A stretch of 51,901 bases of DNA from positions 1 through 51,901 of the forward strand of contig CAYPRM010000007.1 of assembly GCA_964413365.1 (NCBI GenBank), written 5' to 3'. A program made the position numbers and the translations under genes. Source of the DNA: RGIG4608 sp964413365. Its GTDB lineage: Bacteria > Bacillota > Clostridia > Oscillospirales > CAG-272. Positions 25,135 through 33,367 of this stretch are shown here, piece by piece. Each line of letters opens with the position of its first letter. Position 1 is the stretch's first letter. The notes beneath the pieces are model-generated. The model made no database searches. It worked only from the letters and a program-made list of their open reading frames with translations, and was not told the DNA's origin.

Positions 25135-26537
25135 TAAGCATCACCCCCTATCTCAAACCCGGGATACTGACCGTCGGAGAGACGTGAGCCGTTCACAATA
25201 TCGTTGTATAGCGATGTTATCGCTCCCCAAGTAAGAGCACCTACGATCCCATTCTCCTCAAGACCGTAGAGCGACTGTATCGCCCTCACCGCACGGTCAG
25301 TCTGCTCGCCGAAATACCCCGTCAGCCCGACCGAGGGTATCTCCGAGATCGAGCGAGAGATCGCATTGATGTATTGCTGGAGCAGGAGCACAGAATCATT
25401 GTCCGAGCCTCGCCGCAGAGGCGTCCCCGGGTAGGGGAGCACATTCCCCTCAATATATCGCAGAGGTATCTCACCGACGATTCCGCGGTACGCATCGTAT
25501 ATCGCGTTCCATGTTCGCTCTCCGACCGTTCCGTCCTCCGAAAGCCCGAATGTGCGCTGAGCGGCGACGACGGAATTCCGTGTGTTCACCCCGAATATGC
25601 CGTCCACCGCAAGCGGAGGTATCGTTGAATAGAAGTCCGAGAGATAGGAGAGAAAATATTGAAGATTGCTCACTCCCGCACCGCGCGAGCCGAGGGAGAG
25701 AACGCCGGGGTATTGCTTCGTTACCTCCTCAAGCCGTATCCCCTCGCTGTCAAGCTCGTTGAGCCGCTTTACCGCCGCATATATCCTCTGCAGGGCGTAC
25801 CACGTCGCATTTCCCACGATACCGTCCGCCGCAAGCCCGAAGATGCTCTGAAATGCGATAAGGGATCGCGCCGTGTCGTCGGTAAATATGCCGTCCACCT
25901 CCGCCACCTTCGGTATGGCAGGGTAATTGTCGGATATGCGGTTCAGCCTCAGCTGTACTATCCGCACGGCATCTCCCGCAGAGCCAACGGATAGGGGGAC
26001 GCTCGGTGCGCTCTCCGCAGTGCCCTCGACGGGAACGTCGGTTATTATGTCTATGTCGTTACCGTAGTAGTATCTCAATATCTCTATCGGCGTCATACCG
26101 CGCTCCGCAAGCTCCACCGAGCCCCATTGAGAGAGTCCGCCGCACACCACCTCTGCACCGTCGCAGTAGGAGGCAAAGAGCGGCTCGATATTCCCCCTGC
26201 GGCGAATGTATGAGTTGAATATCTCCGATACCGTCCGCAGAATGTTCTCAAAAATATCCCTCCCACGCACGAAGCTCTGATCGTAGGCGGTCGATGAGGT
26301 GATGTCGAAATCATACCCCCTTGAGCGGTAAAATTCCGTGTATACACGATTGAGTGAAAATGATATCTGTGCATAAATATTAGCCCTTATTGCGGACTCG
26401 GGCCACGAGGGGTAGATCTCACTCGAGGCAACATTACTGATGTACTCGGTAAAGGGAAGGGTAACATTCTCCGCATTACTCCCGGGTGTGCCGAGATGTA
26501 CGGTTATGTACTCGGGAATGGTCGGAATACTTGGCAT
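25134..26537 (-). CDS. SleC-like cortex-lytic protein: SpoIID domain plus three peptidoglycan-binding domains
   Basis: A 467-residue protein. The N-terminal 190 residues are a SpoIID-type lytic transglycosylase domain: VASSEIYPSWP with the probable catalytic Glu40, then the conserved CGGLSQWG and ILRYYYG. Three PG_binding_1 repeats follow (about 205-270, 290-350 and 380-445), each with DGIFG- or TGYFG-type motifs. This matches the catalytic and binding parts of clostridial SleC, the lytic enzyme of spore cortex germination. The SleC pre-pro region is absent from this protein and appears as the preceding gene. No signal peptide, as expected for a mother-cell-made spore protein. GGGAGGTGAG precedes ATG 26537. 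Confidence 0.85.
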   Translation of the reverse strand: MPSIPTIPEYITVHLGTPGSNAENVTLPFTEYISNVASSEIYPSWPESAIRANIYAQISFSLNRVYTEFYRSRGYDFDITSSTAYDQSFVRGRDIFENILRTVSEIFNSYIRRRGNIEPLFASYCDGAEVVCGGLSQWGSVELAERGMTPIEILRYYYGNDIDIITDVPVEGTAESAPSVPLSVGSAGDAVRIVQLRLNRISDNYPAIPKVAEVDGIFTDDTARSLIAFQSIFGLAADGIVGNATWYALQRIYAAVKRLNELDSEGIRLEEVTKQYPGVLSLGSRGAGVSNLQYFLSYLSDFYSTIPPLAVDGIFGVNTRNSVVAAQRTFGLSEDGTVGERTWNAIYDAYRGIVGEIPLRYIEGNVLPYPGTPLRRGSDNDSVLLLQQYINAISRSISEIPSVGLTGYFGEQTDRAVRAIQSLYGLEENGIVGALTWGAITSLYNDIVNGSRLSDGQYPGFEIGGDA

Positions 26538-26539
26538 GG

Positions 26540-26965
26540 CTATCTCACCTCCCGAGTGCCGAATACCTGCTCACCGCGCAGGTAGGGATCGTTCGGCGTC
26601 AGATCCGAGATCGGTATTATGCGCGCGTCCTGTATTGCCGTGATGCCGTCGAATATCGGCACGTTCGCGTAATATTGAGGGTAGTACCCCTCGCGGTATA
26701 CGTCGATGCTGTACGGCGCGTAGGGCGTGCTCGGAGGGTTCGGAGCCTTGCTCAGGGACGACGGCGGAGCAGGGAGGGATATCCTTGCCGTAAGCCCCGA
26801 GCGATCCGTCGTGAGGGAGCGGAATATCTCCCCGTCCCCCGTCCCGTATCCGCGGACGATCACCACCGCCCCCTCGATCGGGATCGCACCGCTCGCCGTG
26901 GATACCCGTACCGTCAGATATCCTACCCCTCCTGTGCCTGTGTTCATATCTCTATCCATATCCAT
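26540..26965 (-). CDS. SleC-type N-terminal (pro-region) domain protein
   Basis: A 141-residue protein resembling the N-terminal beta-rich domain found at the front of clostridial SleC-like proteins: GYLTVRVST, a PIEGAVVIV strand, a SLSKAPNPPSTPY segment, YSIDVYREGYYPQ and FDGITAIQDARIIPI. It ends two bases before the SpoIID-domain gene, so in this organism the domain is a separate polypeptide. ATG 26965 has AAAGGAG seven bases upstream. I infer a folding or inhibitory partner of the lytic enzyme; a general surface adaptor is possible. Confidence 0.75.
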   Translation of the reverse strand: MDMDRDMNTGTGGVGYLTVRVSTASGAIPIEGAVVIVRGYGTGDGEIFRSLTTDRSGLTARISLPAPPSSLSKAPNPPSTPYAPYSIDVYREGYYPQYYANVPIFDGITAIQDARIIPISDLTPNDPYLRGEQVFGTREVR

Positions 26966-27016
26966 ATTGTATCTCCTTTAAGCGTCTGATGCACCGAAAA
27001 GCAGTGCTCATTTTTC

Positions 27017-27042
27017 AATATATGTAAATATATTTTTTAAGT
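27017..27042 (-). promoter_or_regulatory. Possible sigma-K/E-type promoter for the SleC-like genes
   Basis: On the minus strand CATATATT (27017-27024) resembles the CATA---T -10 box of mother-cell sigma factors, with AC 16 bases upstream as in sigma-K promoters. It lies about 50 bases before the first gene. The region is AT-rich, so a chance match is possible. Confidence 0.3.
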
Positions 27043-27065
27043 TAAAAGAAAAATCAAAAAATCCC

Positions 27066-27094
27066 TTGCAAAACAGAAGAAAATCTGTTATAAT
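27066..27094 (+). promoter_or_regulatory. Promoter of SRP RNA and dnaX
   Basis: TTGCAA (27066-27071) and TATAAT (27089-27094) with a 17-base spacer. Transcription would begin near 27101, just before the SRP RNA. Confidence 0.8.
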
Positions 27095-27122
27095 ATATCA
27101 GTAATGTAAAAAGCCGTGAAAT

Positions 27123-27397
27123 AAGGCCATACCAGCCGGGGAATTAGCGGAGCCCTGTACCTGAAATCCGCTACAGCAGGGGTTCATTCCTCTTTTGAGG
27201 GTTGAGCTTTTATGGTCTGTGTCGTATTCTGCTGTGATGAGGAGTGGGTCTTGCGCAATCGGAAATCGTGAACCGTGTCAGATGGGGAACCAAGCAGCAC
27301 TAAGCGGTCGCTCCGATGTGCCGCGAGGGTGCCTGCTCTGAGCAATAGATACGTTCGTCGCATAGGGGCGATGCTCGATCTTGAGGTGTATGGTCTT
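27123..27397 (+). ncRNA. ffs: Signal recognition particle RNA, large bacterial type
   Basis: About 275 bases upstream of dnaX, the standard place in Firmicutes. The 5' part AAGGCCATACC (27123-27133) pairs with GGTGTATGGTCTT (27385-27397). The 5' Alu-like domain contains GCGGAGCCCTGTACCTG. The domain IV segment has ACCGTGTCAG, GGGGAAC, AAGCAGCACTAAGCGG and the returning TGTGCCG strand, the Ffh-binding region. Exact ends are estimated from the closing helix; the promoter would give a transcript starting about 20 bases earlier. Confidence 0.88.
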
Positions 27398-27441
27398 ACT
27401 TTGCGGCTTTTGCTTGCCTATATGGCGGAGGGAGGATATTT

Positions 27442-29028
27442 ATGCATCAGGCACTATACCGTAAATGGCGTCCGAGGACCTTTGACGAGGTCTGCGGACA
27501 GGAGCATATTACCTCCATACTCAAGCAGGAGGCTATGGAGGGGAGCTTCAACCACGCATATCTGTTCTGCGGCTCACGCGGAACGGGCAAGACCACCTGC
27601 GCAAAGATACTCTCCCGTGTCGTGAACTGTGAGAGCCCCATAGGCGGTAATCCGTGCGGTAAATGCCCCTCGTGCCTTGCAATAGAGAGCGGTGCGACCA
27701 CGGACGTGCTCGAAATGGACGCCGCATCAAACAACGGCGTTGATAATATCCGCGATATCCGCGACGAGGTCGTGTATTCACCGTCCCTCCTCAAATACCG
27801 CGTCTACATAGTCGACGAGGTGCATATGCTCTCGAGCAGTGCGTTCAATGCCTTGCTCAAGACACTTGAGGAGCCGCCGCAGCACGCGATATTCATACTC
27901 GCCACCACCGAGCTGCATAAGCTTCCTGCAACAATAATCTCAAGGTGCCAGCGCTTCGAGTTCCGCAGGATCTCGACTGATGCCCTCACCGATAGAATAA
28001 AATACATCGCCGAGCAGGAGGATATCTCCATCGACGACGGAGCGGCAAGGCTCATCGCAAGATATGCACAGGGCGGTATGCGTGACGCTATCAGCCTCCT
28101 TGAGCTCTGCGCCTCCGCAGGTAGGAGCATAGACATTGCCTCCGTGAACGAGACCATAGGCTCTGCAGGCAGGGAGAGAATGATGGACGTCGTTTCCGCG
28201 ATATTTAATAAGGATCACGACTTTCTTTTCTCCGAGATAGACGCCGTGGTCAGCTCGTCAAAGGACATTACCGTGTTCTGGCAGGATCTCATATCGCTCT
28301 ACCGCGACCTGCTCGTGGTAAAGACCGTCAAGGAGAGTGCAAGATACCTCGACCTCACCGATTTTGAGGCACAGAGACTCACGGAGCTCGCATCGGGCTT
28401 CTCGCGTGAGCTTATAATATACCATTGTAAAATGCTCGAGGACGCACTCGCGTCAATGCAGTCGGGCGGTGCGATAAAGAGGATCATCGCCGAGCTATGC
28501 TTTGTAAAAATGTGCGACGATAGGCTCAGCACCTCGAATGAGGCTCTGCTCGCAAGGATCGCAAGACTCGAATCAAGGCTCGCCGCGGGAGTAACGTATA
28601 CCGAGCCTGCTTCTGATGTCCAAGCGGAAAAAGCACCGCAGCCGACACCCCAGCCAATAAGATCTCCCGAGTCAACCCCCACTCCCATAAAAACAGAGCC
28701 GCAGAAAAAGGCAACGGGTACGGCGACGGAAGCAAGAAAGCATCTTAAGGCTTGGAGCGAGGCGGTCAGCACCGTGCGCGGACTTGATATAAGTGCTTAT
28801 GCATTTTTGAAGAAAACGAGAGCATTCATTGGCGACGACGGCAAGATACACGTTCTCACAGATACCACCTACGCTATCGACAGGAGCGAGATAAAATGCG
28901 CCCTTGCCGCCGCTCTGACAGAGCAATTAGGAAGGGCGATAAGTGAGAGCGATATCATATACGAAAAAAACGACGGTACACACCGTACCGACGTCACGTT
29001 TATCGACGATTTCGATAGCTTTGAGTAA
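27442..29028 (+). CDS. dnaX: DNA polymerase III subunit gamma/tau
   Basis: A 528-residue clamp-loader ATPase. Walker A is GSRGTGKTT (44-52), zinc cysteines are at 63, 72, 75 and 78, and Walker B with the sensor loop is YIVDEVHMLSSSAFNALLKTLEEPP. The C terminus after about 400 is a Pro/Lys-rich linker and a small domain. GGGAGG precedes ATG 27442. It heads dnaX-ybaB-recR, a conserved cluster. A short A-rich run in the linker (near 28700) is not a convincing frameshift site, so I expect a single product. Confidence 0.97.
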   Translation: MHQALYRKWRPRTFDEVCGQEHITSILKQEAMEGSFNHAYLFCGSRGTGKTTCAKILSRVVNCESPIGGNPCGKCPSCLAIESGATTDVLEMDAASNNGVDNIRDIRDEVVYSPSLLKYRVYIVDEVHMLSSSAFNALLKTLEEPPQHAIFILATTELHKLPATIISRCQRFEFRRISTDALTDRIKYIAEQEDISIDDGAARLIARYAQGGMRDAISLLELCASAGRSIDIASVNETIGSAGRERMMDVVSAIFNKDHDFLFSEIDAVVSSSKDITVFWQDLISLYRDLLVVKTVKESARYLDLTDFEAQRLTELASGFSRELIIYHCKMLEDALASMQSGGAIKRIIAELCFVKMCDDRLSTSNEALLARIARLESRLAAGVTYTEPASDVQAEKAPQPTPQPIRSPESTPTPIKTEPQKKATGTATEARKHLKAWSEAVSTVRGLDISAYAFLKKTRAFIGDDGKIHVLTDTTYAIDRSEIKCALAAALTEQLGRAISESDIIYEKNDGTHRTDVTFIDDFDSFE

Positions 29029-29056
29029 AATATCAATTTGAAAGGATATATAAAAA

Positions 29057-29404
29057 ATGAAGGCAAGGATTCCTAACGGTATGGGCGGCGGCCCGAGCAA
29101 CCTGAACGCTATGATCAAGCAGGCTCAGAAGATGCAGGAGGATATGGCGGCAAAGCAGGAGGAGCTCGACGCAAGAGAATACGATATAAGCGCAGGCGGC
29201 GGAGTCGTGGGCGTTAAGATCAACGGTAAGAGGGAGATACTCTCGATAGATATCAAGCCCGAGATCGTCGATCCCGATGATATAGAAACCCTCTCCGATA
29301 TACTCACCGCGGCGATAAATGAGGCAATAAAGACTGTTAATGACACAAACGACCGCGAGATGCAGGCTATCACGGGCAAGATGAATATGCCCGGAATGTT
29401 CTGA
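29057..29404 (+). CDS. ybaB: Nucleoid-associated protein YbaB/EbfC
   Basis: A 115-residue YbaB family DNA-binding protein. MIKQAQKMQEDMAAKQEEL forms the first helix, followed by the beta strands (VVGVKINGKREILSIDI) and VDPDDIETLSDILTAAINEA. It binds DNA as a dimer and lies between dnaX and recR, two bases before the latter. Confidence 0.95.
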   Translation: MKARIPNGMGGGPSNLNAMIKQAQKMQEDMAAKQEELDAREYDISAGGGVVGVKINGKREILSIDIKPEIVDPDDIETLSDILTAAINEAIKTVNDTNDREMQAITGKMNMPGMF

Positions 29405-29405
29405 T

Positions 29406-30011
29406 ATGGCAGAGCAGATAGAGGCTCTTGCGAGGCTCGCTGAGCAGTTCAGACGCCTCCCCGGAATCGGCAGAAAAACAGCGGATAGGCTTGCATTTTC
29501 CGTGCTCGAGATGAGCGATACGGAGGCGGAAACGTTTGCGTCGACCATACTTGAGGCTAAAGCTAAGGTCCACCTCTGCCCGATCTGTCAGAGCCTTACG
29601 GATAAGGAGATCTGCTCGGTCTGCGGCGACCTCTCAAGAGATAGGGGCACGATAATGGTGCTCGAGGATACAAAGGCTGTCGCATCACTTGAAAAGGTGA
29701 GGGAATACAGGGGCACGTATCACGTCCTCCACGGCGTCATCTCCCCGATGAACGGCATAACCCCCGATAAGCTCAAGATCAAGGAGCTCCTTTCACGCAT
29801 AGGCGACGAGGAAAACGAGGTAAAGGAGATAATAATCGCCACCAATCCCACGGTTGAGGGAGAAACGACGGCTATGTACCTCTCACGCCTGATAAAGCCC
29901 CTCGGAATAAAGATAACAAGGCTTGCATACGGTATACCCGTCGGAAGCGACCTTGAATATGCCGACGAGGTAACGCTCTACCGCGCGATAGAGGGCAGAC
30001 GGGATATGTAA
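29406..30011 (+). CDS. recR: Recombination protein RecR
   Basis: A 201-residue RecFOR-pathway protein that helps load RecA on gapped DNA. It has an N-terminal HhH (RLPGIGRKTADRLAF), a C4 zinc finger (CPIC...CSVC), a Toprim domain (VLEDTKAV) and a C-terminal ATNPTVEGE/AYGIPVGSDLEYAD signature. Length is normal. The start follows the ybaB stop by one base. Confidence 0.97.
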   Translation: MAEQIEALARLAEQFRRLPGIGRKTADRLAFSVLEMSDTEAETFASTILEAKAKVHLCPICQSLTDKEICSVCGDLSRDRGTIMVLEDTKAVASLEKVREYRGTYHVLHGVISPMNGITPDKLKIKELLSRIGDEENEVKEIIIATNPTVEGETTAMYLSRLIKPLGIKITRLAYGIPVGSDLEYADEVTLYRAIEGRRDM

Positions 30012-30013
30012 AG

Positions 30014-30047
30014 CAAAAAAACGACCGCAGATACGGTCGTTTTTTTG
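30014..30047. terminator. Bidirectional terminator between recR and the kinase gene
   Basis: ACGACCG pairs with CGGTCGT around six bases, flanked by seven A's on one side and seven T's on the other, so it works in both directions. Confidence 0.88.
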
Positions 30048-30053
30048 TATATA

Positions 30054-31163
30054 TCATTGCTTCTTGAGAACTACCTTGAAGGTGCAGCCGACATCATCAT
30101 TGTTTGAGACGCTGATCTTGCCGCCCTCAAGCTCCACTATCTTTTTTGCGAGTGCAAGTCCAAGCCCGTTGCCCTCTTGCTTGTGGGATGAATCTGCCTG
30201 ATAGAACTTGTCGAAAATGTGGTGGCTCTCCTCTTCGCTGATACCGGGCCCCATATCAGAAACGGTGAAAACGATATGCTCGCTGAGGTTCGAGAGCCTT
30301 ATGCGTATCGTCGAGCCGCTCGGTGTGAATTTTATCGCGTTGCTTATCAAATTGTCCCAAATGTGGTACATCAACGTCTCATTTCCGACATAATCCGTCT
30401 CGTCAAGGTCGATATCAAAGTCGATATCCTTCTTTTCCCACGCATTTTCGAGCGCCAATATCGCCTTGCGTATCTGCTCGTCAAGGTCGAAAAGGGAACG
30501 GTTGGAGATTATCGACTGATTGTCAAGACGTGAGAGAAGGAGTATACTGCCCGTCAGCGTAGAAAGGCGCTTTGTATTAAAGATTATTTTGTCAATGTAT
30601 TCCTTCTGCTCGTCCGTCAGATTGTCATCACCCTGAAGGAGCATTGAATAGCCCTCTATCGCACTTATCGGGGTTTTGATTTCGTGGGAGACGTTCGTAA
30701 CAAAATCGCTCTGGATTATCTCCGTCGACTGAAGCTCGTTTGCCATCATATTAAAGCCCGAGTAGATCTCACGGATCTCCTTGGAATTGGATCTTGTCTT
30801 GAGCCTGTAAGAGAAATCTCCCCCTGCGATCTTGTCCATCGCCTCACCGACCTTCTTGATGGGATCAATAAACCACCGTGTGAGTATGCTCGTAAGGAAT
30901 ATTCCGACGAGCAGGGCGATGATTATCACCTCGACCAAGATGGGTATGCTCCAATAGTCCTCAAAGAAGCTTACAAAAAGAGCATCTATTCCGTATGCGG
31001 CAAGCACGCTGACCACCAGCTCAAAGGTAACGATGATAACGAGCCTTATGCGCAGGGAAAATTTTTGCTTCAAATTGCGTATGCTTAAAAATATTTCCTT
31101 CTCGGGCGTCTGAGAATCCTCCACGGTGTTTTTCTGCCCTTGAGGTCTTGCCTGTCTGCTCAT
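30054..31163 (-). CDS. Sensor histidine kinase
   Basis: A 369-residue membrane kinase of the OmpR-partner type. Two membrane helices (about 40-65 and 73-97) flank a very short extracytoplasmic loop of under ten residues, so sensing is probably within the membrane or intracellular. HAMP (about 95-145), HisKA with VSHEIKTP (His160), and HATPase_c with NLISNAIKFTP, DMGPGI and GNGLGLALAK follow. Its start overlaps the response regulator stop (ATGA). The stimulus cannot be inferred from the sequence; the neighbours are a membrane protein and an acetyltransferase. Confidence 0.93.
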   Translation of the reverse strand: MSRQARPQGQKNTVEDSQTPEKEIFLSIRNLKQKFSLRIRLVIIVTFELVVSVLAAYGIDALFVSFFEDYWSIPILVEVIIIALLVGIFLTSILTRWFIDPIKKVGEAMDKIAGGDFSYRLKTRSNSKEIREIYSGFNMMANELQSTEIIQSDFVTNVSHEIKTPISAIEGYSMLLQGDDNLTDEQKEYIDKIIFNTKRLSTLTGSILLLSRLDNQSIISNRSLFDLDEQIRKAILALENAWEKKDIDFDIDLDETDYVGNETLMYHIWDNLISNAIKFTPSGSTIRIRLSNLSEHIVFTVSDMGPGISEEESHHIFDKFYQADSSHKQEGNGLGLALAKKIVELEGGKISVSNNDDVGCTFKVVLKKQ

Positions 31164-31831
31164 TGCTTTACCACCTTGTAGCCGACGCCACGCATCGTTA
31201 CGATCTTGAAATCGGTCGAGCCCTCGAACCTGTTGCGCAGACGTGCAATATGAACGTCGATCGTGTGCGTGTCGCTCTCGTTCTCGTAGCCCCAGATCTC
31301 GTCCATCAGCTGATGGCGAGTGAATATCTTGCCGGGGAAGGACGCCATCTTGTAAAGGAGCATAAATTCCTTCTGCGGAAGCACGTAGCTCTCGCCGTCG
31401 GTGTACACCGTGAGGGAATCAAGCTCCATTATCGTTTTTCCGATAATGAGCCTGCGGTCGCTTATCATCTGCGCCCTGCGGAGCAGAGCACCTACTCTGA
31501 GCACCATTTCATTTATATTGATGGGCTTTATCATATAGTCGTCCGTGCCCGAATTGAAGCCCTCACGCATATCGTCGAAGGCATCCTTTGCGGTGATCAT
31601 CATCACGGGCGTGTTGTTGCCCGAGCTGCGGAGCAGACGAACGAGCTCGTAGCCGTCCATCACGGGCATCATTATGTCGGATATGATGAGGTCGTAGTAG
31701 TCGCGGTCAAGCTCGTCGAGAGCCTCCTGACCGTTGGATACGCCCCTTGTTATGTATCCGCTCTTTGTGAGTATGTGCGAAAAGAGCTGGCGCAGCTCTC
31801 TGTCGTCCTCTGCAATAAGAATCTTAAACAT
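31160..31831 (-). CDS. OmpR-family response regulator
   Basis: A 223-residue two-component regulator. The receiver domain has EDD (8-10), phosphoacceptor Asp52 in IISDIMMP, MMITAK and the conserved Lys; the C-terminal winged helix has EFMLLYKMASFPGKIFTRHQL and VDVHIARLRNRFE. Together with the kinase four bases downstream it forms a standard pair. The leader of roughly 100 bases contains two small hairpins (about 31859-31874 and 31877-31901). Confidence 0.94.
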   Translation of the reverse strand: MFKILIAEDDRELRQLFSHILTKSGYITRGVSNGQEALDELDRDYYDLIISDIMMPVMDGYELVRLLRSSGNNTPVMMITAKDAFDDMREGFNSGTDDYMIKPININEMVLRVGALLRRAQMISDRRLIIGKTIMELDSLTVYTDGESYVLPQKEFMLLYKMASFPGKIFTRHQLMDEIWGYENESDTHTIDVHIARLRNRFEGSTDFKIVTMRGVGYKVVKQ

Positions 31832-31876
31832 TGTCCTCTCCTATCTACGAAATATCTCGCCGAAAAATATCGGCAG

Positions 31877-31901
31877 AACGAGGACAAGCGTTATCCTCGT
31901 T
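31877..31901 (-). other. Hairpin in the response-regulator leader
   Basis: AACGAGGA and TCCTCGTT form an 8-pair inverted repeat around nine bases, in the leader downstream of the promoter. It could be an operator or a leader hairpin. Confidence 0.4.
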
Positions 31902-31941
31902 ACCGTCAATATATTTTGTAAGATCTTTCGTTCTTCACCTC

Positions 31942-31970
31942 ATTATAGCATATTTTTCTACAATATACAA
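31942..31970 (-). promoter_or_regulatory. Promoter of the two-component operon
   Basis: Minus-strand TTGTAT (31965-31970) and TATAAT (31942-31947) with a 17-base spacer, lying directly after the stop of the upstream membrane-protein gene. Confidence 0.7.
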
Positions 31971-31978
31971 GTTATTTT

Positions 31979-32599
31979 TTAGCCGAAAAGCAGCTCGATA
32001 AGCGATTTTTCAAAGCGTATCTCCCAGATGATGAGCGTGTCGTGATTGGATATCATATAGATAAGGCTGTTCACCATATCGAGCGTGAGTACCACCGTAA
32101 AGGAAACGGCGATAAATGGCAGTACATTGGGATTTATCCTCGAGAAAAGCTCGCAGAGAGGCTTGAAGAACACCTTCATAAAGAGCGTGATGAGCGCGGC
32201 AAAGGCGGCACTCGTCGGCACGGAGGTGTAGCGTGTGAAGTGCAGGGGGATACGTGTGTAGTCCCACCAGATGATATCACAGCCCCATTCTACCGCATAT
32301 CCGAGGACGATCTCGCCGATGCAGACGCAGAGAAAGGAGATACCGAAGTAGTAGAGAAGTCCGAGCCTCGGCTGAGCTATGGCAAGATCATGAGTGAAAA
32401 GCTTTGGCGCGTCGGGCGTTCCGAAAAGCCCGTATATCACAAGTATCGCAAGCCCGTAGCCAAAGAGAAAGGGCAGGATCATATTTCTGTTGTTGATCTT
32501 TGCGTCAGTCGCACCGACGAATATATTTTCAATTATAAAGCCGAGGAACGACACCGTCACGGCTACAAGTATCAGGGAATACGGATTTGTTTTCTTCAT
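31979..32599 (-). CDS. Putative ABC-transporter type IV membrane protein (PF06541-like)
   Basis: A 206-residue membrane protein with five or six hydrophobic segments. The WWDYTRIPLHF motif at about 118-128 is typical of the CmpB/PF06541 family, which is widespread in Firmicutes; its transport role is only a family label. GGAG precedes ATG 32599. The gene ends eight bases before the promoter of the two-component operon, with no terminator visible between them. Confidence 0.8.
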   Translation of the reverse strand: MKKTNPYSLILVAVTVSFLGFIIENIFVGATDAKINNRNMILPFLFGYGLAILVIYGLFGTPDAPKLFTHDLAIAQPRLGLLYYFGISFLCVCIGEIVLGYAVEWGCDIIWWDYTRIPLHFTRYTSVPTSAAFAALITLFMKVFFKPLCELFSRINPNVLPFIAVSFTVVLTLDMVNSLIYMISNHDTLIIWEIRFEKSLIELLFG

Positions 32600-32690
32600 T
32601 CAGTCTCCAAAATGTATAAAAATTTATTTTACACACATATTATACAATGCTATATTCAACTGTTCCTCAATTAAAATTCAACAACAGTTG

Positions 32691-32727
32691 AAAATAAAAA
32701 ATGCCCCGAAGGCACGCGGAGCATTTA
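32691..32727 (-). terminator. Intrinsic terminator after the GNAT gene
   Basis: On the minus strand AAATGC/GCATTT and CCG/CGG form a stem around an eight-base loop, followed by TTTTTTATTTTC. Confidence 0.75.
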
Positions 32728-32740
32728 ACATTTTGCATTT

Positions 32741-33256
32741 TTACTTTATTCCGTATACATCGCGGTAGAGAAGGTCGCGAATGGAGCGGAATTTTTCCTC
32801 GTCGACGGATGCACCCGACGTCATTATGCGGAGCGGTATCGGCTCGCGACCGCTTGAGATGGGCGGCTGAATGTAGGGATAGTCGTTAAAATACATTCCG
32901 TTCCTCTCGTAAAATCCCACGCGTCTTCGCGTCAGCTCGTCCTCGGGAGGCTCGACCTCAAGGCAGACGGGATTTTCCGCCGCGTCTATGGCAGAGCGTA
33001 AAAGCTCCGCTCCGAGTCCGCGATTTCTCGCCTCGGGCAGAGTCGCAAGATGCTCAAAGAACGTAAGCCCGTCCAGCTCCCAAAATGCGATAAATCCGAG
33101 CATGCGATCCCCATCAAGGCTCGCAAGAACACGATATTCCGCCCTGTCAAAGAGCGCCGCCTGCTCCTCACGAGTGCGGTATTCCGTCAGAGGAAAGCTT
33201 TTTTCCATTATTTCAAAAATTTCGTCCGATCTGTCCGAAAATATACGTTTTATCAT
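32741..33256 (-). CDS. GNAT-family N-acetyltransferase
   Basis: A 171-residue acetyl-CoA-dependent acetyltransferase. The core motif LATLPEARNRGLGAELL at about 70-86 carries the R-x-x-G-x-G/A pyrophosphate loop, and GFYERNGMY the motif B. Substrate is unknown. AAGGAGGG precedes ATG 33256, and it has its own promoter and terminator, so it is a single-gene unit. Confidence 0.88.
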   Translation of the reverse strand: MIKRIFSDRSDEIFEIMEKSFPLTEYRTREEQAALFDRAEYRVLASLDGDRMLGFIAFWELDGLTFFEHLATLPEARNRGLGAELLRSAIDAAENPVCLEVEPPEDELTRRRVGFYERNGMYFNDYPYIQPPISSGREPIPLRIMTSGASVDEEKFRSIRDLLYRDVYGIK

Positions 33257-33279
33257 AATTCTTACCCTCCTTTTAGGAT

Positions 33280-33308
33280 AGTATACATTGAAATTCCGTT
33301 CTTGTCAA
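33280..33308 (-). promoter_or_regulatory. Promoter of the GNAT gene
   Basis: Minus-strand consensus TTGACA (33303-33308) and TATACT (33280-33285) with a 17-base spacer. Confidence 0.8.
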
Positions 33309-33367
33309 TAATTGCACCGATAAATCTCCGAAAACGAGCGATAATATTTGTGGAGGTGAGATAAAAA

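Noticed and set aside
28690..28715. Programmed frameshift in dnaX giving gamma and tau
   Set aside because: A short A-rich run exists, but there is no clear slippery heptamer in frame with a following stem-loop and early stop.
31148..31921. Plus-strand ORF across the response regulator
   Set aside because: Antisense shadow; the minus-strand frame has receiver and winged-helix motifs.
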